Part shown: piece by piece, positions 48,641-61,800 of the stretch
How the letters are laid out: each line of letters starts with the position of its first letter
Numbering within the stretch: position 1 is the stretch's first letter
NCBI RefSeq assembly: GCF_954871325.1
Contig: NC_088776.1
Span: forward strand, 53,090,569 to 53,154,568
Reading direction: 5' to 3'
Length of the DNA: 64,000 nucleotides
DNA from: Gordionus sp. m RMFG-2023
Lineage: Eukaryota; Nematomorpha; Gordioida; Chordodea; Parachordodidae
Notes under the pieces: model-generated
Databases searched by the model: none
Seen by the model: the letters and a program-made list of their open reading frames with translations, nothing else
Told to the model about the DNA's origin: nothing
Translations under genes and position numbers: made by a program

Positions 48641-49448
48641 ATTGGGAATTCGTAGGTTAATCTAATTGAAACTTAAGGTAAACATATAATGAATAAATAA
48701 TTAAACTTTAACTGGGAAAGGTAAAGGGGAGAAAGAATAAGTATACAACACAAATGATTAAAATTTAGTTTTGACTACACCATTAAATTTTAATTAGAAC
48801 TAAATAATATATATTTTAATTAAAGCTAAAAATATATAATTTTATTAAAACTAAATAATATATATTTCATTAAAAATGATTTGAAATTTGCAGAAAATAT
48901 CTGTTGAAATTTTTTTTTATCGTTACAATTATTGAGCAGTCACAGAAAATTTAAATTTTTTTAAAATTGGTTGTTTAGGAATATAAAACTCAATTTAAAT
49001 TTTATAAAAATTAGCTTTTGAAAACAAAACATAGTTCCACTCACATTTTATAAACAAAACAACGTTGTATTTTTCTCCAAAAAACTCCTTTAGACCACAT
49101 TCAAAATTCTTTCTTCTTCCCTTTTTTATTTTAAAACCTTCATAAATTTATTTTTCATAAAATTAGCATGTAAAATTGTGTTAGACTTATCCAGTTCTGT
49201 TTCCAGTGAAGGGTAATTATTTTTAAGAGTCAATAATGGCTTAAGAAGTAAATCTGAACGCAACTTAAATAAAATAAATATTGTTTTCCTTTCTTAAATA
49301 AAAATCTTGATTTATAAATGTGGGGTGAATAGTGAATTCTTATTCACAAATATGCAAGAAGATTATATTATTTCATTTTTTTTACAATTTCTCTAAAATT
49401 ATGAAATAAAAGACTTGAGATGTATAATATCGGACGAATGAAAAAGAT
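48641..49448. other. Gene-free stretch, block D2
   Basis: 48905-49440 aligns to 22195-22725. 48641-48905 is part of the D2-only segment and holds an A/T-rich aactaaataatatatatttt repeat (about three copies near 48800-48870). Confidence 0.5.
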
Positions 49449-49630
49449 AATGTAACTCAATATTTTATAAAGAAAAATATTATTCAAGTCTTAAGATTTT
49501 GCTCATAGGTGGCACAAAGGTTTAAGCATCTACTAACGAAATCTCGAGCCTTAGAAAATATTTTTCTGGCTAAAATAGTGAGTTAGCCGTTTTTAAAAAT
49601 CTGCTCAAATCGAGCCGTTTAACAACACAA
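49449..49630. mobile_element. MITE, copy 7, block D2 only
   Basis: Ends gagccgtttaacaacaca. The left arm is partly lost. Flanks gaaaaagat match on both sides (49440-49448 and 49631-49639). D1 at about 22712 has a single gaatgaaaaagattaaag, the unoccupied site. The interior is closest to the copy at 5073 (gctcataggtggcacaaagg). Confidence 0.88.
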
Positions 49631-49948
49631 GAAAAAGATTAAGGTTAAATGAGTTGAATTTTAAAAAATGGGGAAATAAATTAATCATAATCTAAATATT
49701 CCGTAAAATTTAAGTGTAAAGGGGGGGGGGATAAATTTCTTTGTTTTTTTGGAGTAGGCGGGTTGGGCTAAAATAAAATTGGGATGAATGGGTGCAAATT
49801 TTTTTATAGTGTCAGCATAAGAGGAAAATATTATAAAATAACAATATAATGTCGAAATTGTATAATATATACCTTGACATATAATTTTGATTCTAAGTTT
49901 TAAATATCTAATTAGTTAAGTATGATTGGCCCATACATTACTTTAGAT

Positions 49949-51307
49949 TCATACTGGACTTTCTTTAGGAGTTAAAGAATAATTTTGAGACGAAATTGAT
50001 TTAGGAGTATTATTAAAATTAATCAACCAAATGTTTATACTCCTACAACCTAATTGGTATCTTATAGTCTCGCATCTTAGTGATCCATTGTTGGCCAATA
50101 TTAGCAAAGGGTTTATCCATCTCAATGAACTAAACCAAATGGCAACCCCATGAATAATAACTTGCACCTTTTCGCTATCTAAATCCAATTTTCTTGCTAT
50201 TGCCAGAAAATAAAGCCCGAATATTGGAATATAACATATAAAGAAGGCACCTATTAATTGCCATATCAATCGTATAGCTTTATTCTTTTTTCCGTTTGAA
50301 ATTGAGTTGTGTAGTAGACTTTTTGTTATGTTTTTCGACAGTTTGAGGGCGTGAATGATAGATATATACAAGCTTATGGAAATGGTGTAAGGAAATATCA
50401 TGCCTGTTTTTATATTTTTTGGGTAAAATTTAATAAATATAAAAAGTTTGATATATTTAAAAAAAGTTTCATTTTCATAATAATAATATTTTAAGGGTCT
50501 AAAAAATTTGTTTTTTATTTTAATAAATGAATTGTATCGATTAAAGTTTAAAACAATTTTCCTTCCCTTTTAAAATTATTTTTTACCTATAGTAGTGATC
50601 CATATCAAATAATTTCTAAATAGTTTAGCATTCAACCTACAATACGAATTATGAGAAATTGGGTTGAATATCTTGATAATTAGAAACACGAAAGGCAAGG
50701 CTATAACAGCAAATATTATAGTTAACAGGCTCCATTTAATGTGTTTTTCGCTAGCCTTAAATGGGTATACTATGGCCCTGAATCGATCGATAGCTATAGC
50801 CAAAATAGTGAAAGAACTCAGATAGATAAACATTTCTTCGAAATACCAAAGAATAACCTCTTTTCTGCACAAAAAACTATCCGATACATTACTATATTGC
50901 CTACTAGAATTGTAATAGAACGATATATGAAAATGAATCGGCATGCAAATAAGAGCAGACATAATATCCCCGCAAGCTCTAAGTGCGAAATAGCATTGGA
51001 CCGAGTATGTGAAATCTTGTTTATTTTTAAAAATAAAAACTTTATTATTCCTACTTGTTCTTTCAGTTGATTTTTCTAATGAAGATGATCCTCTGTTTCG
51101 ATTCAAGGAATATCTCAAAGGAACTATAATGAACTGGAACCAATCAGGGATTGATTTTCCATAAAGGGTCCATAAAAAGATGCAATTGATTAGCACTATT
51201 ATTATTATTTGAATAACGTATAAAGGAACAAATATATTTTTATAATTTTGACCAGGATTTAGATCAAATATTTTTTCCATATTAGAACTATTTTCCTGTA
51301 CTACCAT
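49949..51307 (-). CDS. A2: A-type class A GPCR, two exons, whole
   Basis: Exon 1 is 51307-50587 and exon 2 is 50403-49949. The 183-bp phase-1 intron has ATAG|GTAAAA and AAACAG|GC boundaries. The product is 391 aa. The extracellular N-terminus has possible N-glycosylation at NSSN. TM1 is near 27-48 (N41 as N1.50). A loop of about 45 extra residues rich in Arg/Ser/Lys follows, then TM2 with LRACGDIMS (D114 as D2.50). TM3 ends with the DRFRAIVYP box (D174, R175). TM4 is near 191-212. ECL2 has C223, which can pair with C147. TM5 starts IFPYTISISLY, TM6 holds FFICYIPIFG (P300), and TM7 reads RWINPLLILANN, so NPxxY has lost its Tyr. The 50-residue tail is Ser/Asn-rich. It is predicted to be a surface receptor signalling through G proteins. 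Its ligand family cannot be named. The N41-D114 spacing of 73 residues, against 28 in rhodopsin, is the odd feature. Confidence 0.9.
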
Positions 51308-52049
51308 GTTAATGATCTTGTTATAATATATAATTTTTTTTTTAAATTGAAAATATTAGTAAGTTAATCTATTTTTGATGAATACGTAGGTAATTATCTA
51401 TAAATATTTAATATATATATACAAATTAGGAAAATATATGAAATAGTCAATGAATAAATAATTAAACGTTAACTAAGGAAAGGGGATATATCATGAATAA
51501 TTAATATTTAGAATTTTATTAATATGTCATTTTGTTTAATTACTTGTATATTATGGCATTCACTGAATCTAAACCAAACTCCGTAAAAATATGTTATTCT
51601 ATTCTGAACCACTCAAAAAATGGCTATGAATCAATTTGAACCTTTTGATATTTAAATTCTTTTAGAAACGAAATATTTTTATTAAAAAAAACTCAAAATT
51701 TAGTGGGGTGGGGGTCTACAAATTTTTTACAAGATTTTTCTTTAATTCTTCTTTATAATAACATATTATATACATTTTTGGGAAGTGGGGATGTGTAGGG
51801 ATAATGTTTTCTAACGTATATATGATGTTAAGGAGAATAGGCTATCCAAATGGGATTGGGGGGGGGGGGTGCTGGCTAGACTTATGAATCCGGTAAATTC
51901 TATATATAAGGATAGAGATTAAAAGTTGTTATAATCCTTGCTAAGGAAAAGATTCAATAAAATTTTTATTAAATTTATTTCAGAAATAATATCTACAATA
52001 ACCAAATTCATTAGAGTGATCGATTAACCTCAAATCAAAAACACTTAAA
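51308..52049. other. Gene-free stretch upstream of A2
   Basis: Aligns to about 24475-25430. It has a G run at 51857-51868. No promoter element is recognised. Confidence 0.5.
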
Positions 52050-52970
52050 GGTAATTGTCATTTTTAAATTCTAATAGTATTTTTATTTTGTAAGAATGTT
52101 CATGCCAACAGTTTTAAAGAGCTAGAAAAATATCTTAATAATTTTGGTATAGTGGAGACTACATCCAAAAAGACCAATTCAATTCAAGTTAATTGATTGA
52201 TAATATTGCGCATGTCAATATCTCAGAAACTGGCTGATGAAGTTAACCCAATGTCATTGATTGATAATCAATCATTCACCATAATGATTTAAACTCTATC
52301 TCCTGGTAAAACAATTTTTGGTGGCCAGGCACTAATGATTAAAATATCAGACAAAGATGCCCTAGTTAGAACCATAAAGACTTTCACTGATTATTTTTTT
52401 GAAATAAAGCATACTAATATAATAGAAAATCCTCTAAACTCGTTTTTTAAATCTAAAAATACTCAAATGAGTATATTTTTAATAATTTTTCTTTAAAAAT
52501 ATGTATATAAAATTAAATAGTGCCTTGCAAGTGTTGAGAGATTAATTAGTAAGGCGAAACTTATACTTTTTGATCGCCGCTTTAGACTTGGAAATGATAG
52601 CATAAAAATGATTTTATTATTAAAATGTATAAATAAAAAAATGAATATTAACATAAATAGTTATTTTTATCATATATATTATAGTCTTTTTACATAAATT
52701 TTCTTCAAAACTAACTCAATTTAAATATTTATAAATGTTGATTTTTATGTATTATATACTATGCAATTACATCATAAGCAAAAAGTAAAACTTTATTTAA
52801 AATTCTTTTTCATAAAAAGTAGCTTAAAAATAGTCAAAGATACTTTTGAAAAATAGTAGCTAACAGCAAGCTACTTTTTTTGGTGGGTAGGGTTAGCGGA
52901 TCGCGCTACCTTTTTTTGACAAATAGCTATAGTGTGCGACTTTTAAAGGTAGGGTTTAACAATTCTGCCA
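52050..52970 (+). mobile_element. hAT remnant, block D2 only
   Basis: The plus strand near 52240-52320 reads NPMSLIDNQSFTIMI, like the 'PlSvVEnesFrrlm' start of hAT transposases. Near 52525-52640 it reads ASVERLISKAKLILFDRR then LGNDSIKMILLLK, a clear hAT dimerisation domain. The middle is deleted. The right end (acaattctg near 52967) follows gtagc-rich subterminal repeats. The left end is uncertain. D1 lacks this segment and has a MITE nearby instead. Confidence 0.75.
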
Positions 52971-53610
52971 ATCTAATGTTTTTACACTCTACTTATGAGT
53001 TATAATTTAGAAAGATGAGGCCATATAAAAATTATTACATTAATATTATAATTATTAGAAATATATATATATATTATAGCATCAAATGTCTTATTCTTTT
53101 CAACATTTTAAATTATTTTTTAAGCACCTTTTTTTAAACATTTTAAAAAATTTGATTTTACCGGAATTTCAGCATGTTTAAAGTACCACCTATTATAGAG
53201 ATGTACAAAGCCCGGCCAGCCAAGTTTTTTTAAAATAAATTAAAACCGAGTTTGCCGGGGATCTCATGCATAAAAATGCGGTTGGGCTGGGCAATTAGAT
53301 AAAAAATTCGGATTAATTATTTTTTTATTTAAAAATAATAAAATTGCCATCGTGTGGATATGGGTGAAAATTTTTTGATGTAATAATAATTCAAAGTTTC
53401 ATTACTCAAAAATTTTAAAAATTACATATTTTTTTCTTGAAAATTTTCACAATTCTTTAAATTTATATTAAAAATGAAAAAAGGCGTGTTGTGCTAAATT
53501 AAATGCTACTAAGTTAGGACTATAACTAATTTTTGTGAAAATTTTTACAATTCTTTAATTGTACATTAAAAATAGAGTATATATATATATATATGAATAA
53601 AACAATTTTC

Positions 53611-53680
53611 GCCATGATCCAAAGCAACTATCTTAGTTTCCTCGGATCTCAATGAGATTTTCGCTCCCTTCTCCTAAATG
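53611..53680. other. Micro-inverted segment, D2 side
   Basis: Reverse complement of 26451-26521. See that entry. Confidence 0.8.
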
Positions 53681-53919
53681 TTTTTTGAGTTTATTGTAAC
53701 AAAAGAGGTCCATGTTCACCACTAATTTGAAATAATTTTATTTTGCTTAAAATTTTAAAAACATTATAGCCTAGGGTCCTATTGGTACCAACAATTATTA
53801 TAATTGGGATAAAATAAATCAGAAAAGTCGTGGTATTTTCCAATTTTTGACCTTTCACTTGTAATAATAGAAGAAATGTTTCGGTTAATTGTCGTTTTTC
53901 TATAAACCAATAAATGTTT

Positions 53920-54055
53920 GTGAGTACATCTGGTCTTTTTCCATTAGACAGGGATAAAAATGGAATTCTGGAGGTTTGGATAGTTGGCCAACCCTAATTA
54001 GTTCTAGATTATAGATTTAATAGCTTCAAGGAGCTGAATCTTCTGCGCATGAAAG
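53920..54055 (-). pseudogene. REL-endonuclease retroelement scrap, block D2
   Basis: The minus strand reads PFLSLSNGKRPDV, the endonuclease GKRPDG motif region, paralogous to the lower end of 26655-26909. The zinc knuckle part is missing here. Confidence 0.6.
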
Positions 54056-55854
54056 TTTAAATTCTGAACACTTTTAAAAAATTTACTGCTATTTAGCTAA
54101 ATAACCCATAATCTTTCCAATATTGCCAACAATTTCTCGTAATATCTTGCCAATTAAGTTAATTTTATAATATATAAATTCTCGAAGATTTATAATTGCC
54201 TTGTCTTAATATCCTCCCCCTCCTAAATCATTGCCCAATATATTCTTGGCTTTTCTATAATATGTTCTGAAGTAATATACTGCAAAACATATGTACTTTT
54301 ACTATTATTGCAAAATATTTATAACACCCCCCCCCCCCCCCCCTTTATCGTGGATCTTTTAAAAAGTATTTATTTTCTTTTAAAATTTCGCCAATAAAAT
54401 ATTCAGTTTTATATTATATTATATTATTTAATAATCTGTTTAGTTTTTAATATATAATATAATCTTTTCAATAAAATATATTTCGTTTTGAAAAATAATA
54501 ATAGGATTTAGTGATAAACATGTAATTTTTATATTTATGTTGCCTTAACGAGACCCCATGCCTTTTTCTTATATTTTACCTTGTCTGTTTTTACAATAGA
54601 AAGCTTATATAGGGTAATTTGACGTAAAGAAAGAAGGAACGAAAAAAAGCAACCATGTGCCTAAAAACATCATAACGGCATTGAGGCTGGGTTAATTTAT
54701 TTCTGCTTTCATTAATGTAGATTTATATTTACATTAAAAAACAGATACCGAAATGATAGTTTTCTGCTAAAAAAATAAAAGTAGCCGGCTAAAAAAGCGA
54801 AAATGCTTAAAAATCAACAATTTACAAAAATAGTTATTACTATGAAAAAAATTTGTTAATAAACTCACCACATGTAGGAGCATTAGAGCGTGTGAATGAA
54901 GTTTCTGGGTAAAATTGTAATGTTGCTTGCAATCAAAAATTCTTCTTTAAAAAGAAAGTTAGCCAACTAAAAATCTTTTAAAGTAATCAATTTTTACTTA
55001 TAACAAGAGACACCTTATCATATAACTCTAATAAAGTTGTCCTGATCGTGTATCTCTATAGAAATTTATGGGTAATAAATTAGGTAGTTTAACCAACTTA
55101 TAGCAATGATAAACAATACCCAAATCTTATTAAAATAAAATAAGTTTTAAATAAATTTTAATGGATAAAAAGCTAATCCAAATCATGCTCTATCTATATA
55201 CTTACTATTAGCACAAAAATATTTAGGTTAACATTAAAAAAAACTGGCCCCGGCTGGGATCGGAAATTTTTTAGTAAGATTCTACGCATACATTATTATC
55301 CGAATTTTAAAGCCTGGACATATGGTCTGATGAAAATAATTCTTTATTCAAATTTAATCATTTATATTTAACATGGATAATGAAAAAAACATAATATGAT
55401 AGAAGTCTATGGTTAGTTAAAAAATTTTAAACACTGGACTTGCGGGATAAAAAATACAAGAAGTGGGTATATCAAATCATTAGTCTTATTTGACGAGATC
55501 TTCTTGGATCCAGATCGGGGAGCTTAAAATATGTTAGCCTAAGATCCAGATTCGAATGGCTGAAATAGTAATATTTTATTCTGATAGTATTGAACTCCGA
55601 GATAGATTAGATTTTATATTTTACAAGTGAACAATACTAGGTTATTGTTTGTGCCATAATTAATTTTAAAAAATTATCCAAAAAATATTCTAACATAATC
55701 TTTTAAATTTCTATTCTGTTTTATAGTTGTGAATTATTAGTAGAATCGGCCGAAGTTTTCGTAGTAGTTATTACATCTATTGGAAGAATAATGTGTAAAA
55801 TATAGTTTATTTTTTTTTTCAATTCATTCTATTAACATCTAATAGTTCAACTTT
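54056..55854. other. Gene-free stretch downstream of B2
   Basis: Aligns to 27526-28680 (minus the SINE) and 31629-32784, so it documents the unoccupied sites of the D1 SINE and the D1 BED-type hAT. It has a 17-base C run at 54327-54343. A possible minus-strand aataaa signal for B2 lies at 55806-55811. Confidence 0.6.
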
Positions 55855-57107
55855 TTAGGTATTAGCTAATACTAGCAAAGGGTTTATCCATCTTAAGCAA
55901 CAAAACCAAATAGAAAAACTGTGAATGCTAGCATGCACCTTCTCACTACTTACATCCAATTTATTTGTCATTATCATAATATATAATCCGAATAAGGGAA
56001 TGGAACATATTAAGTAGGCGCCTATCAATTGACATATCAAACGCATAGCCTTGTCTGTTCCTCTATTAGAAATTGAATTGTGAAATAGATTATTTGTTAT
56101 GTTTTTAGACGATTTGAGGAAGTACGCCATGTAGCTGTACAGGATTATGGAAATGGTGAAAGGAAATATAATACCTGTTTTTATATTTTTAAAGGTGTAA
56201 ATAATTATGACATATCTAGAAAAGGCTAAATTTTGTTATTAAAGTATTAAAACGGTTTAAAAATATTATCGTTATTTTTAGTTTTAATGCTTAGCTATTC
56301 TATTGCAAGGTTAATCAATAAAACTTTATTGTAAATAGAATCAAAATAATGCTCCTTGCAATTATCTCTCTATATATATGTAAATTATAAACCTGTCATC
56401 GTGAACCATAGAAAATTATTTCTCAGCAACCTAACGCTAAGTCTACAATCCTGTCTATAAGAAGTCGCGTCAAATATCTTGACTGTTAAAAAAAATGTAG
56501 GTAAGATCATAACAGCCAGAATAATAACTGAAATTCCCCATTTAATATGTTTGTTATCAGCTTTGTATTTCAAAGGTAACACTATGGCCTGAAACCTATT
56601 AACAGCTATAGCCAGGATACTGAAAGAGCTCAGATAGGTAAACGCTTCCTTGAAGTACCATAGAGTAGCTACTTCCTTGCACAAAATCTTTGAGGAATTG
56701 CTAGATTGCACGCTAAGTTGGGCATAGAACGATACATGAATTTGGATTGGCAAGCAAATAAGGGCTGACAAAATATCGCCACAAGCTCTGAGAGAGAAAT
56801 AGCATTGGACCGGAAATTCAAAATACTGTTTAATAGTAGTATAAATATTTTTATTGATTTTATTTGCTCTTTTAATTGAACTACCTTTAATTTGGTTTAA
56901 AGAATTTGTAATAATGCGTCTTCTGATTAAATGGAATCTGCTAAGAATAGATTTATCATAGAGGGTCCAGAAAAAAAAGGAATTGGTTAGCAGTGTTATT
57001 ACGATCTGTATTATATATAGAGGAACAAATATATATTTGTAATTATTGAAATTATCTAGGGTGAAGATTTCTTCGATAACATTTGTAGAATTATTTTTAT
57101 GAGCCAT
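55855..57107 (-). CDS. B2: B-type class A GPCR, two exons, whole
   Basis: Exon 1 is 57107-56393 and exon 2 is 56174-55855. The 218-bp phase-1 intron has the same boundaries as B1. The product is 344 aa. Its sequence is nearly that of B1, with conservative changes scattered in the N-terminus, TM1 and the first loop. Shared signatures: N1.50 in LLTNSFFFW, LRACGDILSALICLP in TM2, AIAVNRFQAIV at the end of TM3, ICSIPLFG in TM6, RWINPLLVLANT at the C-terminus. The extended first intracellular loop is rich in Arg/Lys/Ser (RRRIITNSLNQIKGSSIKRA). As in B1 the protein stops directly after TM7, without helix 8 or tail. Both copies being open suggests both are maintained, or that the duplication or a conversion event is recent. 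Ligand unknown. Confidence 0.88.
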
Positions 57108-58884
57108 CTAATCTTTATATATATTGAAAATATTCACAATTAATCTATTATTAATTTAATGTGTAATTTTATAAAACAAAAATATTTTTTTTACATGATA
57201 AACTTTTTCACTTTTTGAAAAGATTACATGATAAATTAATTTAGGTTAAAATAAAAAGGTGTTGCGGGATTATTAACCCATTTTTGATATAAATTGTTAA
57301 TTTCAATAAATTAAAATAAACATTATAGTTATATAATTAGGATTAACGGTGAGATTTAATAATATAAAGCCTTAAAATATGTTATTTTACAATTAGACGA
57401 TTATTCCTGTGGAGAATTTATATCGATTACCTTAAAATTAAATAAATGCTATCCAGCATTATAAATTATAACCCTTTGAAATCAATCGTAAGCTTGATAT
57501 TCAAAAATAAGCCATCTTGAATAGTTCTAATCGAAGAGACGAATGTGGATAATTCAAATATATGACAAATAATCGTTTTATTAGAATCCAATTTTGATTA
57601 ATTATTAATATTAGATAAAAATTTAAAATCATTTATCATTTCTATTCAAAATAAATCTGCCATTATGATAGGTGATCTGATAACGAGGCACATCAGCTGC
57701 CTGTGAAAGACTCTTTTTTTAGTTGGACCTTTGAAAACCAATCAATTCACACAGCTTTAAAAAGAAATCATTAATAAAATAATAAACTTTATCATTTAAA
57801 ATGGGTATGGTGTATAAAGCAGGTTTTTGAATTTAAAATTGATAATGATTTGGTAATGTAAACCCTTTTAAATAAAACAAATTTGGTTGCGTTCGTTGTT
57901 CATTAAATAAAAAGTGAATACGTTCGCGTGCAAATTTTAGTTTTTTTTTAAAAAAGCGACATTTTCAAATTAGCAAAACTTTCACTCAGATCCAAGGTTT
58001 TAGTAGAAATTTTGATAAGAGGAACTTAATCGAAAGAGGTCTAAATCTGCCCCGAGGAACATTATTACCCCGGGTTTGATGGGTTGTTCATATATTGTTC
58101 CTTATTTGGTCAGTGGTCTCAAAATGTTTTAACCAAACAATTTTAAATTTCTAAACCTAATTTTGGGTTCACAACCCCTGCTCAAATCTATAATATTATG
58201 AATTTAAATACCAAATAATATAACACCATCTTAGTAGCCGTAATTCAATATTTTTAATATGTATATATATAACAAGAGACTTGGAAAGTTATTGCACGGC
58301 CTAACCTTTGTTTTTAAAAAAAAAATTCGATCTAGTCTGAATCATTTATATTTTATTTTTCATTAGCCCGATCCGAGACCTGGGTGTATTATCAAATTCT
58401 TTTTTACTGCCTCGTTTTCTAACTAAAATCATTTAATAATATACATATGTGTTGGACAAAAAAAATTAAGTTGAGCTAGTGTTCGGATGGGTATTCAGGT
58501 CGATCTTTAATTGGTGTTCAGGTCTAGGGTAATTATTTTGATTAAAATGCCACCAAAAATTAAGTTATACCGATCCAACCAATCAATTTATCAACACTCT
58601 GAATGACTTATAAAATGATTGATTATTGTGATGATAAAGAAATTTCTAAAATATCGGCATATTTAAGGTGATTGTCATATTGAAAATTTTTTAACAAAAT
58701 TAGTAATTTTTTTTATAAGGATTATTATAGTAGTATTAATGTCGCATCCTAGATCGATATATAACTAAACGTTCAAAAAAAGCTAAAGAAAATTTTTAAA
58801 AAATGAAAAAAAAACGAAATAAGACAAAAGACCATAAACAAAAAACGAGAATGAAAAACAGCAATGCCACCAAATATCTAAAAC
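57108..58884. other. Gene-free stretch upstream of B2
   Basis: Aligns to 34035-35084 and then 38512-39890. The contiguous gggttcacaacccctgctca near 58166 is the unoccupied site of the D1 foldback hAT. No gene is seen. Confidence 0.6.
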
Positions 58885-61800
58885 CAGGGATGTGAATCCT
58901 TCAACAAAAAAGGGTCCATTTCCGGGTACGTTTCCAGGTAAAATTTAAAAAAGGGTCCAGGTTCAGGGAACATAAAAATTTTATTATTTAGTTATTTTTA
59001 TATTTCAATATATACACATGCATAATTTACAAATAAAATTAAAAATGAAATAATTTATATTTTAAATGTTTTATTCAATCTCACAATAATAATATCTTCT
59101 AAATCATTATATTTCAAAGATAAAAATCCACGTTCTACTGGTTTAAAATAGATTATTTTTTATAATACATAAATTATTGTATTTGTGCCGCCGGAACAAC
59201 CGACGATTCTAGATAAGATATATAATTATGGTATATTGAAGAATATTCTTCCCAGAATTTCAAAATATTTGTATCCTTATTTATTCTCTTAACTTCTGAG
59301 AACTTTTCTAATAAAGATATAATAGGAATTTTTTGATCCTCCTTTCTATTTGATGATAATTTGATTTTTTTTTCTCTATTTAAAAGTAAAATTTCAAAAT
59401 CATCAATGTTGCTATCATTATGATTATTAACACTACAACCAGAGTTGGGCAGGTCCTCTAGAAAAAGAATCTAGATACAGATTCTTTATAAAAAAATGAA
59501 TCTTAGATACAGATACTAGTATCTTTTTCAAAATATCAAAAAGATACAAGATAAAAGATACTTATATCTTTTACTAAATTAGTGTGTCTTAAATACAAGA
59601 TACTTTTAAATTATAAATACCAATTAGATTAGAATAGTTTATAAAATACAGTTATTATTATTTATTTGTGAAGAACATAGCATACACATATAAGAATTAT
59701 TTGCAATAATTAATAAAATATTTATTAATAAATTAATTATAATAACCAGGGATTTAAATATTAGTTTTTGCCCAAATTTTTTTTTAAATTTTATAACATT
59801 TTATTTTTGTTAAAGAAGCCATTTTATATTGGATCAAATTTTATAATATTGGCGGATAACCGATATTTTAAAATAGGTGAACCCGGCTCGATCCGATCCG
59901 ATAAAAAAATCGGCACATCACTAATATATTTTATATATAATTATTTTAGCAAGTTCTTATTAGAGAAAATATTTAAGCTACAATTGATATATAAAAATAT
60001 TAAATAATTTTAAAAGGCTCTTAATAAAATAATTATAATAAGGTAGAATTTAACTTTATTAGTTACTTTTATTTATTTATGATATGAGTAAAATTACATT
60101 ACAATATTTATTTACAAAATTTAATCAATTTAAAATGCATTAAAAAATTATAATGTTTAATAATAAATTAATAAATATTCTGCCATATTGTTATTTTTTT
60201 TACGCATTCTGTTTATAAAGGTGTGCGAGATTCTCTTCAGAATCTGTTTTTAGTGAAGCTGGTGATATTGACAGTTATTATCGCCGCAAGCTGACCTCTG
60301 ATAAATTGGAAATATTGGTATTTCTGTTATATTAATGTTAAATATTATTTTAAATATTTATTTCAAATTTCATAATAAAGTTGTTTATTACTTATTATGT
60401 ATATAGATTAATGTTATTATTTATTATATAAAAGTGATTTAATAATAAAAAAATTTTATATACTTTTAGAATTGCAATTGAATTGAATATAAACTATAAC
60501 TCATCATTATAATATATTTAAATGACATAAGTTATGGTATAGTTAAATTAAAGATGTTTTACTAATAAAGTATATTAAAAATTAAAAGCATTGGTATCTT
60601 TAGAGAATACAAAATAAGATATGATATCGGATCGATAATCGGCCGATATCAATTTAATATCGGGAATATCGGGTCGGCCTCCAAAAAGTGGTATCGACAC
60701 ACCCCTAAAAAATATATATCCAAAATGATTTTAATTTGTAATCAACCATCTTCTATAAAAATTTTTAATAACAATTATCTAAGAGGGACTTAAGTATAGG
60801 TATTATTATGTTGATAATTATAAAATAAAAATATAATATACTTTAATATGTTTAACAAAGTTTGTAAAGGAGTTTGTTGAACCTTTAATAACTTTTTTAC
60901 TTGTGCAATTTTGACATTCAGCTTGTACCTTGTTCTTTTTCACATGAATTACTTTATAAAATTTTCCATCTAGAATTTTAAGATTCGGATTTGATTCAGG
61001 AGAACCCATCTCCATAATTTCATCTTCACTACTATGATTGTTAAACATTTTACAAATTAATTACATATAAAATATATCCTTCTCTTATTTAGTTTTGGTG
61101 TTGTTATTTTTAATCTATCTATCTTTGTGACCTATAACATTTCCAACTAATTTTGGTTATCAATATATTTAAAATATAGCGGGAAAAAATTAAGAAAATA
61201 GTACAAGATTTCACGAAGAAAATAAAGTTACATTTTGCGATATGTAAATGTTTTAAACAAGAATATTAAAAAGAATCTGTATCTGTATCTTTTTAAAGAA
61301 AATGAAAAAGATTCTTTTCAAAATAAAGGATCTTAGATACAGATACTAGTATCTTATTAAAAATGTCAATAAGATACAAAAGGATCTTGTATCTTAGATA
61401 CAAGTATTAGCGGTACTGCTCAACTCTGACTACAACCAATAGGTATTGTCGTAACCTCCAATATGTTCTGAGTTTTGCATATGCCATAAATCCTAAAGAT
61501 GGTCTTTAGCTATCTGTTTTTGCTCAATACTCAATACAACTTGATATCGAGGGTCTAAATATATAGAAGCGTATACAACACTATTTTGGAAATATTGTTG
61601 CTTTCGAATTTTTATGTTTTCTAATATTTCGTATGAAAAAAAACTAGTATAAATCTTATCAGCATCTAATTCATATGCCATAAAAATCAGATGAATATAA
61701 TTGTTCTGATTGTAATCTTAATGTTGTTTTTTTTAAAGGAACTAATACACTAGTAAGTCCTTTATTTGGCACCAATCGTCTTAAATTAAAATATTATTAC

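Noticed and set aside
50741-51070. 109-codon plus-strand open frame
   Set aside because: It is antisense to exon 1 of GPCR A2, with no independent similarity.
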